Positions 32,970 to 41,303 of a stretch of 64,000 nt of DNA are shown here, piece after piece (position 1 is the stretch's first letter; the number at the start of each line of letters is the position of its first letter). The notes beneath the pieces are model-generated. The model was given only the letters and a program-made list of their open reading frames with translations, ran no database searches and was not told where the DNA came from. The stretch spans positions 186,001-250,000 of the forward strand of contig NZ_FONG01000007.1 of the NCBI RefSeq assembly GCF_900112845.1. Reading direction: 5' to 3'. A program made the translations under genes and the position numbers. The DNA is from Actinacidiphila alni. Lineage in GTDB: Bacteria; Actinomycetota; Actinomycetes; Streptomycetales; Streptomycetaceae.

Positions 32970-33741
32970 ACAGGGCGGTGGACCAGCGGTAGCCGAGCGC
33001 GGTCAGGCCGACGCACCACAGGACCGCGATCCACCAGTTGTCGCCGATCCCGGTGCCGAGCAGCAGACCGCGCAGCGTCTCGATGGCCGGGGTGAAGGGC
33101 TGGTACTCGGCGATCGGCCGGAACCAGCCCGGCATCGCGTCGACCGGCACGAAGGCGCTGGAGATCAGCGGCAGGACGATCAGCGGCAGCGCGTTGTTGC
33201 TGGCCGCCTCGGCGTTGGGGCTGCCCAGGCCCATGCCGACCGCGATCCAGGTGAGCGCGAGCGAGACCAGCACGATCAGCCCGAACGCGGCCAGCCATTC
33301 CAGCGCGGTGGCGTCGGTGGAGCGGAAGCCGATGGCCACCGCGACGGCGCCGACCAGCAGCACGCTCGCCACCGATTGCAGGACGCTGCCGACGACATGG
33401 CCGATGAGGACGGAGCCGCGGTGGATCGCCATGGTGCGGAAGCGGGCGATGATGCCCTCGTTCATGTCCATCGAGACGGACACGGCGGCGCCGACGACCG
33501 TGCCGCCGATGGTCATCATCAGGATGCCGGGGACGATGTACGCGATGTAGGCGGAGCGGTCGCCGCCCCCGCCGGCGATGCCCGCGCTCATCACGTCGCC
33601 GAAGATGTAGACGAACAGCAGCAGCAGGATGATCGGTGTGAGCAGCAGGTTCAGCGTCAAGGACGGATAGCGGCGGGCGTGCAGCAGATTGCGCCGCAGC
33701 ATGGTGTTCGAGTCGCGGACGGCGAGGGCGAAGGTGCTCAT
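32950..33741 (-). CDS. ABC-2 type transporter permease (DrrB-like)
   Basis: 263-residue membrane protein with six transmembrane helices. The N-terminus MSTFALAVRDSNTMLRRNLLHARRYPSLTLNLLLTPIILLLLFVYIFG and the segment SMDMNEGIIARFRTMAIHRGSVLIGHVVGS are typical of daunorubicin-resistance type exporters of the ABC-2 family. With the ATPase encoded just upstream it should export a hydrophobic small molecule. Start and preceding stop overlap as ATGA, so translation is coupled. The 3' end overlaps the convergent AfsR-like gene, which may allow antisense interference. Confidence 0.88.
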   Translation of the reverse strand: MSTFALAVRDSNTMLRRNLLHARRYPSLTLNLLLTPIILLLLFVYIFGDVMSAGIAGGGGDRSAYIAYIVPGILMMTIGGTVVGAAVSVSMDMNEGIIARFRTMAIHRGSVLIGHVVGSVLQSVASVLLVGAVAVAIGFRSTDATALEWLAAFGLIVLVSLALTWIAVGMGLGSPNAEAASNNALPLIVLPLISSAFVPVDAMPGWFRPIAEYQPFTPAIETLRGLLLGTGIGDNWWIAVLWCVGLTALGYRWSTALFSRDPK

Positions 33742-34751
33742 CGGGCGGTCTCCTCGGTCTGGTGGGCGTCGGCAGGGGCGTCGGTGGCGGTACGCGTCCC
33801 GCCGGTGAGGGCGAAGAACACGTCGTCGAGGTCGGGGGTGTGCACGGTCAGTTCGTCGGCCTCGATGCCGGCGGCGTCCAACCAGTCCAGGACGGCGCGC
33901 AGTTCGCGCTGGCTGCCGTCGCTGGGGATCTGCAGTGCCAGCGCCTCGTCGTCGCGGGTGACCTCGCGCAGCGCCGCGGCGGCCGACCGGTAGGCGGCCG
34001 GGTCGGTGAACCGCAGCCGTACGTGGCCGCCGGGGACGATCCGCTTCAACTCCTCGGCGCTGCCCTCGGCGGCGATCCGGCCCTGGTGGAGCACCGCGAT
34101 ACGGTCGGCCAGTTCGTCGGCCTCCTCCAGGTACTGGGTGGTGAGGAAGACGGTCACGCCGCCCGCGACCAGTTCGCGGATGATCCGCCACATGGTGTGC
34201 CGGGCCCGGGGGTCCAGGCCGGTGGTCGGCTCGTCGAGGAAGATGATCCGCGGGCCGCCGACCAGCGTCATGGCGATGTCGAGCCGGCGCTTCATGCCGC
34301 CGGAATAGGTGGAGGCGGGCTTCTTCGCCGCGTCCGCCAGGTCGAACCGCTCCAGCAGTTCCGCGGCGGTGCGGCGGCCCTCGGCGCGCGGCAGGTGCCG
34401 CAGGTCGGCCATCAGCAGCATGTTCTCCTCGCCGGTGATCAGGCTGTCGACGGCGGAGAACTGTCCGGTGACGCCGACCGCGGCCCGTACCGCCTGCGGG
34501 TCGGCCGCCACGTCGTGCCCGCCGACGCGCAGGTCGCCGCCGTCGGCGCCGATCAGCGTGGAGAGGATCTTGACGGCGGTGGTCTTGCCCGCGCCGTTGG
34601 GGCCGAGCAGCGAGAAGACGCTGCCCGCGGGGACGGCGAGGTCGATGCCGTCGAGGACGGTCTTGTCCCCGTAGGACTTGCGCAGCCCGGTGGCGGCGAC
34701 GGCCAGTGCTGCCGGTGCCTTCTTTATGGTCGGTGTCCCGTTCGGTGTCAT
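33738..34751 (-). CDS. ABC transporter ATP-binding protein (DrrA-like)
   Basis: 337-residue ATPase of the daunorubicin-resistance family. Walker A is GPNGAGKTT, the signature is STYSGGMKRRLDIA, Walker B is IIFLDEPTTGLDPRAR, and the switch region is TTQYLEEADELADRI. The C-terminal 100 residues form the extra domain seen in DrrA proteins (GHVRLRFTDPAAYRSAAAALREV...VHTPDLDDVFFALTG). It powers the permease encoded downstream. No regulator of TetR type lies beside it. The first residues (MTPNGTPTIKKAPAALAV) are non-conserved, so a slightly later start is possible. Confidence 0.9.
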   Translation of the reverse strand: MTPNGTPTIKKAPAALAVAATGLRKSYGDKTVLDGIDLAVPAGSVFSLLGPNGAGKTTAVKILSTLIGADGGDLRVGGHDVAADPQAVRAAVGVTGQFSAVDSLITGEENMLLMADLRHLPRAEGRRTAAELLERFDLADAAKKPASTYSGGMKRRLDIAMTLVGGPRIIFLDEPTTGLDPRARHTMWRIIRELVAGGVTVFLTTQYLEEADELADRIAVLHQGRIAAEGSAEELKRIVPGGHVRLRFTDPAAYRSAAAALREVTRDDEALALQIPSDGSQRELRAVLDWLDAAGIEADELTVHTPDLDDVFFALTGGTRTATDAPADAHQTEETAR

Positions 34752-34918
34752 GAACGGAAGAGTGCGGGAGCCCGCATTCAGCGCGGTTTCACCGCGGTTT
34801 CAGCGCCCTGGAACCGCCCGCGCGGGCCCGGCGGCCCGCCCGTAGAGCCCGCAAGCCCGCGCCCGTAAAGCCCGCGCCGGGCAGCCCGCCGCGGACGGGC
34901 CGCCCCGAACAGCCCGTC

Positions 34919-35728
34919 TCAGACGGCCAGTCGGCGGATCGTCGCGAAGCCGCCGACGATCAGGACGACGACGGCCGCGGCGAGCAGCCCGGTGACGCCG
35001 GTGGCGGTGACGGCAGCGAAGAAGTGGCCGATCCGGTGCCAGCCGTGCGCCCAGGTGGTGACGACCGCGGCGAGCGCGAGCACGGTGAGCTGGGCCGCGC
35101 CGAAGGCGGTGCAGCCGGGCAGCCCGCCGCGCCGGAACACCAGGCCGTACCACATGCCGTAGACGAAGAGCAGGACGAAGACGACCGAGGCGGTGAGCCA
35201 GGACAGGTACCAGGGGCCGTCGAGGAGGTAGGGGACGCGGAAGTAGGCCATGTGCATGCCCCAGCCGCCGGTGGCGCGTTCGGCGATCTGGCCGACGCCG
35301 ACCAGCAGTCCGAAGCAGGCCGCCATGGCGACGGCGAGCGCGGTGGCGCCGAGGAAGTAGGTGCGGCGGCTGACGCCGAGGGTGAGCGCGTACGGCAGCG
35401 CCCGGACGACGGACTGCACGCCGACGGTGAAGGTGACCAGGAAGACCGCGGCCAGGCCGCCGACCCAGCGGTGGTCGGTGTGGCCGGCCGGGGTGAGCCG
35501 CAGCACCACCACGTCCAGGACGAAGCCGAACGCGGCCCAGGCCCACGGCAGTACGAGATACATCATCCGGTCAAGCAGCAGATAGCGGACGACGGTGACG
35601 ACCGCGCCGGGGGTGGTGCCCCGCCCCGTGCCCCGCCCCGTGCCGGGGGCCGCTCTGGGAATCCAGTTGGGCGCGGTGCGGCGGTCGGCGCCGGGGGCCG
35701 GCGAGGCGCCCTCGGGGTGAGTGGTCAC
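34919..35728 (-). CDS. ABC transporter permease subunit (YtrC/D-like membrane protein)
   Basis: 269-residue protein with about six membrane helices (LVLPWAWAAFGFVLDVVVL, VGGLAAVFLVTFTVGVQSVV, TYFLGATALAVAMAACFGLLVGVG and others). About 35 cytosolic residues precede them, including a GRGTGRGT repeat. It lacks ABC-2 motifs that I can name, but the position directly after a YtrB-like ATPase marks it as the membrane partner. The GTG start overlaps the ATPase stop as GTGA. Third gene of a GntR-ATPase-permease operon of the cell-envelope-stress type. Confidence 0.8.
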   Translation of the reverse strand: MTTHPEGASPAPGADRRTAPNWIPRAAPGTGRGTGRGTTPGAVVTVVRYLLLDRMMYLVLPWAWAAFGFVLDVVVLRLTPAGHTDHRWVGGLAAVFLVTFTVGVQSVVRALPYALTLGVSRRTYFLGATALAVAMAACFGLLVGVGQIAERATGGWGMHMAYFRVPYLLDGPWYLSWLTASVVFVLLFVYGMWYGLVFRRGGLPGCTAFGAAQLTVLALAAVVTTWAHGWHRIGHFFAAVTATGVTGLLAAAVVVLIVGGFATIRRLAV

Positions 35729-36678
35729 AGTGCCCTCGCGGTGATCGGTGCGGTGCGGTCGGGGTGTGCGGCGGCGTGCACCGCGAGTTGCTGGATGCCG
35801 ACGTCCTCCAGGCGCAGCCGCAGGTGCCCGGCCAGTTCGCGGTCGCGCGCGTCGAGCCTGCCGATCATCACGGCCCTGGCCTGCGCGCCCAGGGTGGTAC
35901 GGCCGAGGGTCGGCCGCCCGGCCACGAAGCGGTCGACGCCGGCGGCCGGTCCCGAGACGGTGGTGGCGGCGCCGCGCAGATCGTCGGCGGGCGCGTCGAG
36001 GACGATCCGGCCGTGGTCGAGGACCAGGACGCGGTCGAGGAGTTCGGCGGCCTCGTCCACCAGGTGGGTGGAGAGCACGATGCGGCGCGGGTGGGCGGTG
36101 TAGTCGGCGAGCAGCTGGTCGTAGAAGAGAGTGCGGGCGACGGCGTCCAGGCCGGCGTACGGCTCGTCGAACAGGGTGAGTTCTGCGCGGGCGGCGAGGC
36201 CGACGATGATGCCGAGCGCGGTCCGCATACCGCGCGAGAGCTTCTTGATCGGCCGGTCCGGCGGGAGTTCGTACGCCTCCAGCAGCTCGGCCGCCAGCGC
36301 GTCGTCCCAATGGGGGTGCAACAGGGCCGCGGCGGCCAGTGCGTGACGGACCTTCAGATCCGGATACGTCTGGTCCTCGCGCACCAGGATCATCCGGCGC
36401 AGCACCGCGTCGTTCTCCCGCGGCGGTGCGCCGAAGACGTGGACGCGGCCCGCGGTGCCGAATTCCTGTCCGGCCAGGATCCGCATCAGGGTCGTCTTCC
36501 CGGCGCCGTTGCGCCCGACGAGGCCGGTGATGCCGGGGCCGGCGATGTCGAAGGTGACGTCGGACAGGGCCCGGTGGTCGCGGTAGTCGCGGCCGAGCCC
36601 GGCCACGGAGACCGCGATCGCGGAACCGGCCGAGCCGGTGGGGCCGGTCGGGGCGGTCGAAGGGGAAGCGGCGGTCAT
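35725..36678 (-). CDS. ABC transporter ATP-binding protein (YtrB-like)
   Basis: 317-residue ATPase. Walker A is GRNGAGKTT, Walker B is LTLFDEPYAGLDAVAR, and the switch is STHLVDEAAELLDRV. The signature motif is LSRGMR instead of LSGGQ, which is usual in ATPases paired with YtrA-type GntR regulators. The C-terminal 100 residues are a family-specific extension. It overlaps both neighbours by four bases (ATGA in front, GTGA behind). It should drive the membrane protein encoded downstream; the transported molecule is unknown, with antibiotics acting on lipid II being known inducers for relatives. Confidence 0.9.
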   Translation of the reverse strand: MTAASPSTAPTGPTGSAGSAIAVSVAGLGRDYRDHRALSDVTFDIAGPGITGLVGRNGAGKTTLMRILAGQEFGTAGRVHVFGAPPRENDAVLRRMILVREDQTYPDLKVRHALAAAALLHPHWDDALAAELLEAYELPPDRPIKKLSRGMRTALGIIVGLAARAELTLFDEPYAGLDAVARTLFYDQLLADYTAHPRRIVLSTHLVDEAAELLDRVLVLDHGRIVLDAPADDLRGAATTVSGPAAGVDRFVAGRPTLGRTTLGAQARAVMIGRLDARDRELAGHLRLRLEDVGIQQLAVHAAAHPDRTAPITARAL

Positions 36679-37067
36679 GACCTCTCCCCCACGGTCACGT
36701 CGGCGGCGGCCGACTCCTCGCGGACCAGGGCGAGCAGCTCGTCCACGTCGATGCCCAGCCGCGCGGCCTCGACGACCAGCGGCCGTACGTAGCGGTCGGC
36801 GAACCGCTGCCGCCGGGCGCGCACCAGCCGCTCGCGGGCGCCCTTGGCGACGAACATCCCGACGCCGCGCCGCTTTTCGACCAGGCCCTCGTCCGACAGG
36901 ACGGTGAGACTGCGGGCCGCGGTGGCCGGGTTGACCCGGTAGAACGCGGCGAGTTCATTGCTCGACGCGATCCGTTCGCCCTCGCCGACCGTGCCGTCGG
37001 CGATCTGGTTCGCCAGCTCGGCGGCGATCTGGGCGAAGATCGGACCACTGTCGTCAAGGACTGCCAT
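36675..37067 (-). CDS. GntR family regulator, YtrA subfamily
   Basis: 130-residue repressor. It has the winged helix-turn-helix of the GntR family (GPIFAQIAAELANQIADGTVGEGERIASSNELAAFYRVNPATAARSLTVLSDEGLVEKRRGVGMFV). Only a short helical dimerisation tail of about 50 residues follows, as in the YtrA subfamily. It should repress its own operon with the two ABC genes behind it. The ATG at 37067 has GGGAGG at ideal spacing, whereas the longer frame from 37085 has none. An inverted repeat (ctggttc-N14-gaaccag) lies 19 bp upstream and is its likely operator. Confidence 0.9.
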   Translation of the reverse strand: MAVLDDSGPIFAQIAAELANQIADGTVGEGERIASSNELAAFYRVNPATAARSLTVLSDEGLVEKRRGVGMFVAKGARERLVRARRQRFADRYVRPLVVEAARLGIDVDELLALVREESAAADVTVGERS

Positions 37068-37085
37068 CCTGCCTCCCTTACTCAA

Positions 37086-37113
37086 CTGGTTCCCTACCCT
37101 ACTAATGAACCAG
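37086..37113. promoter_or_regulatory. Candidate GntR/YtrA operator
   Basis: The seven-base arms ctggttc and gaaccag face each other across 14 bp containing AT-rich tactaat. The dyad begins 19 bp before the GntR start codon, where autoregulators of this family bind. Confidence 0.55.
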
Positions 37114-37354
37114 AGCGGGGCACAAGAAGACGCCAGGAAGAGAGGCAGGACGACGGAAGCGCGCGGGGGTGCGCGGAGGTACGGGGACTGGGGGCCGCCC
37201 TCGCCGAGCAGGGCTCTCAGCCGCGCCGACCGATGGTCATGTATCTGAACATCGGTTGAATTGGTGAACTTGCCGGGGCGAGACGCTAGTCCTGGGGCGA
37301 CGGAAGGGTCAACCCCGGCGCATTGCTTTCACATGGATGAACGAACGTTGAGAA

Positions 37355-37393
37355 GTGTTTCTTTGTCTTCACTCTTGACCACAAAAGAAACAC
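37355..37393. promoter_or_regulatory. Long dyad upstream of glycosidase-like gene
   Basis: gtgtttctttgt (37355-37366) faces acaaaagaaacac (37381-37393), complementary except for one extra base, across 14 bp. TTGACC lies between the arms. This resembles an operator for a sugar-responsive repressor, roughly 100 bp before the start codon. Confidence 0.5.
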
Positions 37394-37492
37394 GACACCA
37401 CACTGAGCGTCATCCCTCGCCGGGTGAACAGCTTCTCCACGCATCGCACGGGCACCGCTGCCGCACCGCAACGAGACGAGGAGCACCCCCCC

Positions 37493-40030
37493 ATGACCGG
37501 ACTGAACCGTCGCGACTTCCTCAAGGCAACCGGCGTCGGGTCCGCCGCACTGGCCCTGCCCCTGATCGGCGCCGCGGGCCGCGCGAGCGCCCATCCCGTA
37601 CGCCCGATGGTGCTCAAGGGGAACGTCAACGCCTCCGGCGCCTGGCAGGTCACCGCGAGCGTCCTGGGCTGGACCTTCAGCGGCTCGGTCGGCTCCGCGG
37701 CCACCGGCATCACCACCGCCTCGGGCACCGACGCGGTCGGCGCGTACACCGAGACCACGTTCACCTTCCAGTCCGGCGCGCGCAAGGGCGGCATCCGCGT
37801 GTACGACGGCGCGTCGTCGGTCGTCTTCACCGACACGTACGTCAAGGCCGGCGCCAACGGCAATCCGTTCCCGACCTTCACCGGCTACCCCAAGCTCGCG
37901 CACACGCTCAGCCACAGCGACTGCTTCGGGCGGTTCCAGTTCAACACCTTCGCGGGCGCCTCGGACAGCCCCTGGGTGTTCTTCGACGACGCGGGCAACA
38001 CCTTCGTGCTGTCGGCCGCGAACCACTTCCAGGAGGCGCAGACCTCCCGGGCGTCGAACGGCGCGATCGCGGCGGGGGTGATCAGCTCGGTCGGCACCCT
38101 GCCGGCCGGCTACACCCGGCAGACGATCCTGGCGCCCAAGGCCGGTGTCGGCGCCGCCCACCGCGCCTGGGGCGGTGCGCTGACCCGGCTCGCGGGCAAG
38201 CCGCTGCCCGCCAACGACGCGGGCCCGGTACTGGGCACCCTCGGCTACTGGACCGACAACGGGGCGGACTACTACTACAAGTTCGACCAGTCCAAGGGCT
38301 ACACGGGCACCCTGCTGGCGGTCCGCGACGAGTGGGCGGCGCACAAGATCCCGATGGGCTACATGCAGCTCGACAGCTGGTGGTACCCCAAGGGCCCGAA
38401 CAGCGACTGGAACGACCTGCCGGACGGCACCTCGCTCTACGAGGCGGACAAGACCCTCTTCCCCGACGGACTGTCCGCGTTCCAGAAGCAGTTGGGGATG
38501 CCGCTGGTCACGCACGCCCGCTGGATGGACAAGTCCAGCCCGTACCACGGCCAGTACACGTTCTCCAACGACATCATCACCGACCCGGCCTTCTGGCAGA
38601 AGACGATGTCGTACCTCAAGGACGGCGGCGTCATCGTCTACGAGCAGGACTGGCTGTGCAACAACGCCAAGCCCGCCGAGAATCTCAACGACGCCGACAC
38701 GTTCTTCGACAACATGGCCCACCAGGCCACCGCCAACGGGATGGACATGCAGTACTGCATGGCGCTGCCCCGCGACTACCTGCAGAGCGTCCGCTACCCC
38801 AACCTCACCACCATCCGGGTCAGCGACGACCGCTTCGACCGGCCCAAGTGGGACATGTTCCTCTACGACTCGCAGCTCGCGGGCTCGCTCGGGGTGTGGC
38901 CGTGGGTCGACGTCTTCATGAGCGGCGAGATCAACAACCTGCTGCTGGCCAACCTGTCGGCCGGGCCGGTCGGCGTCGGCGACGCGCTCGGCAAGGTCAG
39001 CCCCGGCAACCTCTTCCAAGTGGTCCGCCCGGACGGCGTCATCGTCAAGCCGGACGCGCCGATCGTGCCCACCGACGCCACCTACGTCGGCGAGGCCGCC
39101 GGGAGGATGCCCGCCATGGTGGCGAGCACCTACGCCGTGCACGCCACCGGTCTGACGTACCGTTACGTCTTCGCCTACGCACGGCAGTTCGTGGCACCGC
39201 AGCAGCTCTACCAGGCGGAGGACGCGACGCTGTCGGGCGCGGTCGCCGCCTCCGACGAGTCCGGCTACAGCGGCAGCGGATACGCCGACTACCAGCACGC
39301 GGACGGCGATTACGTGGAGTGGACGGTGCAGGCGCCGTCCGCCGGCACGTACACGCTCCAATTCCGGTACGGGAACGCCTCGTTCACCGACCGCCCGCTC
39401 GCGATCTCGGTGAACGGCGGCGCCGCGCACGACCTGTCCTTCCCCTCCACCGGCTGGTGGACCTCGTGGAGCGTGGTCGGCACGACGGTGACGCTGGCCA
39501 AGGGCGCCAACACCGTACGGGCGACCGCCACCGGGTCCAGCGGCGGCAACATCGACTGGCTTGGCGTCACCAAGGGCTCGGTGGCCACCGGCATGTCGCA
39601 GAGCGCCTCCTTCTCGCTGCCGGAGATCGGCGTCGGCGGGCAGGCGTACGTCTACGACTACTACGCGCGCACCGGCACGCTGGTCGGTGCGGGCGGCAGG
39701 GTCAACGCCACCGTCGGCAACGGCACGTACTGGGTGATCGCCCCGGTGGGGCCGTCCGGCATCGCCTTCCTCGGCGACGCGGGCAAGTTCGTGGCGCACG
39801 GCGACAAGCGGATCAAGAACCTCAGCGACGACGGCAGCGTGCACACCACCGTCTCCTTCGCGGCCGGCGAGGGCCCCGTGACGCTGCACGGCTACGCGCC
39901 GCGCAAGCCGTCGGTGACCGCCACCACCGGCAGCGCGGGCACCGTCTCGTACAACACCTCCACCAAGCTCTTCACCGTCACCGCCACCGCGGGTTCCGGG
40001 AATCAGGCCGTCCTCACCATCGCGCCCTGA
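37493..40030 (+). CDS. Tat-exported glycosidase-like protein with CBM35-like module
   Basis: 845-residue exported protein. The twin-arginine motif NRRDFLK lies at residues 5-11, followed by a hydrophobic core and an AxA cleavage site (GRASA). Residues about 240-520 look like a TIM-barrel glycosidase distantly related to the GH27/31/36 group: GYMQLDSWWYPKGPN, THARWMDKSSPY, GGVIVYEQDWLC and MQYCMALPRDYL. The exact GH family is unclear and catalytic residues are not assigned. Residues about 570-700 form a CBM35/CBM6-like module (LYQAEDATLSG...GNIDWLGV). The ATG at 37493 was chosen because it puts the Tat motif at the right place. A secreted esterase gene follows 76 bp downstream, so joint polysaccharide breakdown is likely. 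Confidence 0.8.
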   Translation: MTGLNRRDFLKATGVGSAALALPLIGAAGRASAHPVRPMVLKGNVNASGAWQVTASVLGWTFSGSVGSAATGITTASGTDAVGAYTETTFTFQSGARKGGIRVYDGASSVVFTDTYVKAGANGNPFPTFTGYPKLAHTLSHSDCFGRFQFNTFAGASDSPWVFFDDAGNTFVLSAANHFQEAQTSRASNGAIAAGVISSVGTLPAGYTRQTILAPKAGVGAAHRAWGGALTRLAGKPLPANDAGPVLGTLGYWTDNGADYYYKFDQSKGYTGTLLAVRDEWAAHKIPMGYMQLDSWWYPKGPNSDWNDLPDGTSLYEADKTLFPDGLSAFQKQLGMPLVTHARWMDKSSPYHGQYTFSNDIITDPAFWQKTMSYLKDGGVIVYEQDWLCNNAKPAENLNDADTFFDNMAHQATANGMDMQYCMALPRDYLQSVRYPNLTTIRVSDDRFDRPKWDMFLYDSQLAGSLGVWPWVDVFMSGEINNLLLANLSAGPVGVGDALGKVSPGNLFQVVRPDGVIVKPDAPIVPTDATYVGEAAGRMPAMVASTYAVHATGLTYRYVFAYARQFVAPQQLYQAEDATLSGAVAASDESGYSGSGYADYQHADGDYVEWTVQAPSAGTYTLQFRYGNASFTDRPLAISVNGGAAHDLSFPSTGWWTSWSVVGTTVTLAKGANTVRATATGSSGGNIDWLGVTKGSVATGMSQSASFSLPEIGVGGQAYVYDYYARTGTLVGAGGRVNATVGNGTYWVIAPVGPSGIAFLGDAGKFVAHGDKRIKNLSDDGSVHTTVSFAAGEGPVTLHGYAPRKPSVTATTGSAGTVSYNTSTKLFTVTATAGSGNQAVLTIAP

Positions 40031-40106
40031 CCGCCGCCCACCGCCCGGCTCCCCCCGGGCACCCCGCATCCCACCTGTGGACCGACACGGAAAGCTGGGC
40101 AGTGAC

Positions 40107-41237
40107 ATGAAGAGACTCCTCACCGGGGCGGCGGCGCTGGCCGTCGCCGCCCTGGGGGCGGTCGGCGCGCTCGCGCCGACCGCCGCGGCGGCGGGATCCG
40201 CGACCCCCGCACCGGCCGCCGCCGCATCCACCGCGTTACGCCTGATGCCGATGGGCGACTCGATCACCTGGGGCGTCGGCAGCAGCCTCGGCAACGGCTA
40301 CCGGGTCCCGCTGCGGGACGAACTCACCGCCGAGGGCCATACGTTGGACCTCGTCGGCAGTATGCAGAGCGGCAGCATGACGGACCCGGACAACGAGGGC
40401 CACCGCGGCTGGCGCATCGACCAGATCGCGGGCATCGCCGACTCGGTGCTGCGCACCTACCGGCCCAATGTCGTCACGCTGATGATCGGCACCAACGACC
40501 TCAATCAGAACTACCAGGTGGCCACCGCCCCCGACCGGCTGCACGCGCTGGTCGACCGGATCACCGCCGACGTGCCGGGCGTCACCGTCCTGCTCGCCTC
40601 GCTGATCGTGTCGACCAACGCGGTCGAGGAGCCGTACCGCCCGGCCTTCAACCAGCAGGTGCCCGCGATCGTCCAGGCCGAGCAGGCCGCGGGCAAGCAC
40701 GTCCGTTACGTGGACATGAGTGCGCTGACCACCGCCGACCTCTCGGACGCCCTGCACCCCAAGGACAGCGGCTACCAGAAGATGGCAGACGCCTTCCACA
40801 CCGCGCTCGTGGCCGCCGACACGGCGGGCTGGATCGGCGCGCCCGGTCCCAGCGGTGTGGTGCGCTCCGGCATCGCGGGCAAGTGCCTCAACGACGGCCA
40901 CGCCAGGACCGACAACGGCACGCCCATCGAACTGCGCGGCTGCAACAACACCAACGCCCAGTGGTGGACCCGCACGTCCGGCAACACCCTGCGCATCTAC
41001 GGCAAGTGCGTGGACGCCGCCGGCGGCGGCACCGCCGAGGGCACCCTGATCCAGCTCTACGACTGCAACGGCACCGGCGCGCAGGTGTGGGAGCCGTACA
41101 ACGGCGGTTACCGCAATCCGCAGTCCGGCCGCTGCCTGGACGACCCCAACTCCTCGACCGTGGACAACACCCAGTTGCGGCTGTGGAACTGCAACGGCAC
41201 CAACGCTCAGAAGTGGACGGCCCTTCCGGTCACCTGA
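40107..41237 (+). CDS. Secreted SGNH (CE3-like) esterase with ricin B lectin domain
   Basis: 376-residue secreted protein. A Sec signal peptide covers about 32 residues (MKRLLTGAAALAVAALGAVGALAPTAAAA). The SGNH domain has RLMPMGDSITWGVG (Ser block), LMIGTNDLNQNY (block III) and SDALHPKDSGY (Asp/His), matching CE3-type acetyl xylan esterases. The last 125 residues are a ricin B beta-trefoil with QxW repeats (NNTNAQWWT, NGTGAQVWE, NGTNAQKWT). It would deacetylate a polysaccharide while bound to it. Leu44 is encoded by TTA (40236-40238), so translation probably needs the bldA tRNA. It lies behind the Tat-exported glycosidase-like gene. Confidence 0.9.
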   Translation: MKRLLTGAAALAVAALGAVGALAPTAAAAGSATPAPAAAASTALRLMPMGDSITWGVGSSLGNGYRVPLRDELTAEGHTLDLVGSMQSGSMTDPDNEGHRGWRIDQIAGIADSVLRTYRPNVVTLMIGTNDLNQNYQVATAPDRLHALVDRITADVPGVTVLLASLIVSTNAVEEPYRPAFNQQVPAIVQAEQAAGKHVRYVDMSALTTADLSDALHPKDSGYQKMADAFHTALVAADTAGWIGAPGPSGVVRSGIAGKCLNDGHARTDNGTPIELRGCNNTNAQWWTRTSGNTLRIYGKCVDAAGGGTAEGTLIQLYDCNGTGAQVWEPYNGGYRNPQSGRCLDDPNSSTVDNTQLRLWNCNGTNAQKWTALPVT

Positions 41238-41303
41238 CGGGAGTCCTCCCGGTCACCCGACGGGAGCCCCGCCGAATCATGACGGCCGCCATCGCGTCCG
41301 GCG

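Larger units (their letters stand above)
37068..37492. other. 425-bp divergent regulatory region
   Basis: No gene is supported. The left end holds the GntR operator-like dyad. The right half is lower in GC, contains a long dyad at 37355-37393, and leads into the ribosome binding site gaggag before the glycosidase-like gene. Nothing else stands out between 37114 and 37340. Confidence 0.55.

Noticed and set aside
29712-34751. Antibiotic biosynthesis cluster suggested by the AfsR-like and DrrAB-like genes
   Set aside because: No polyketide synthase, peptide synthetase or tailoring genes are present in the surrounding window.
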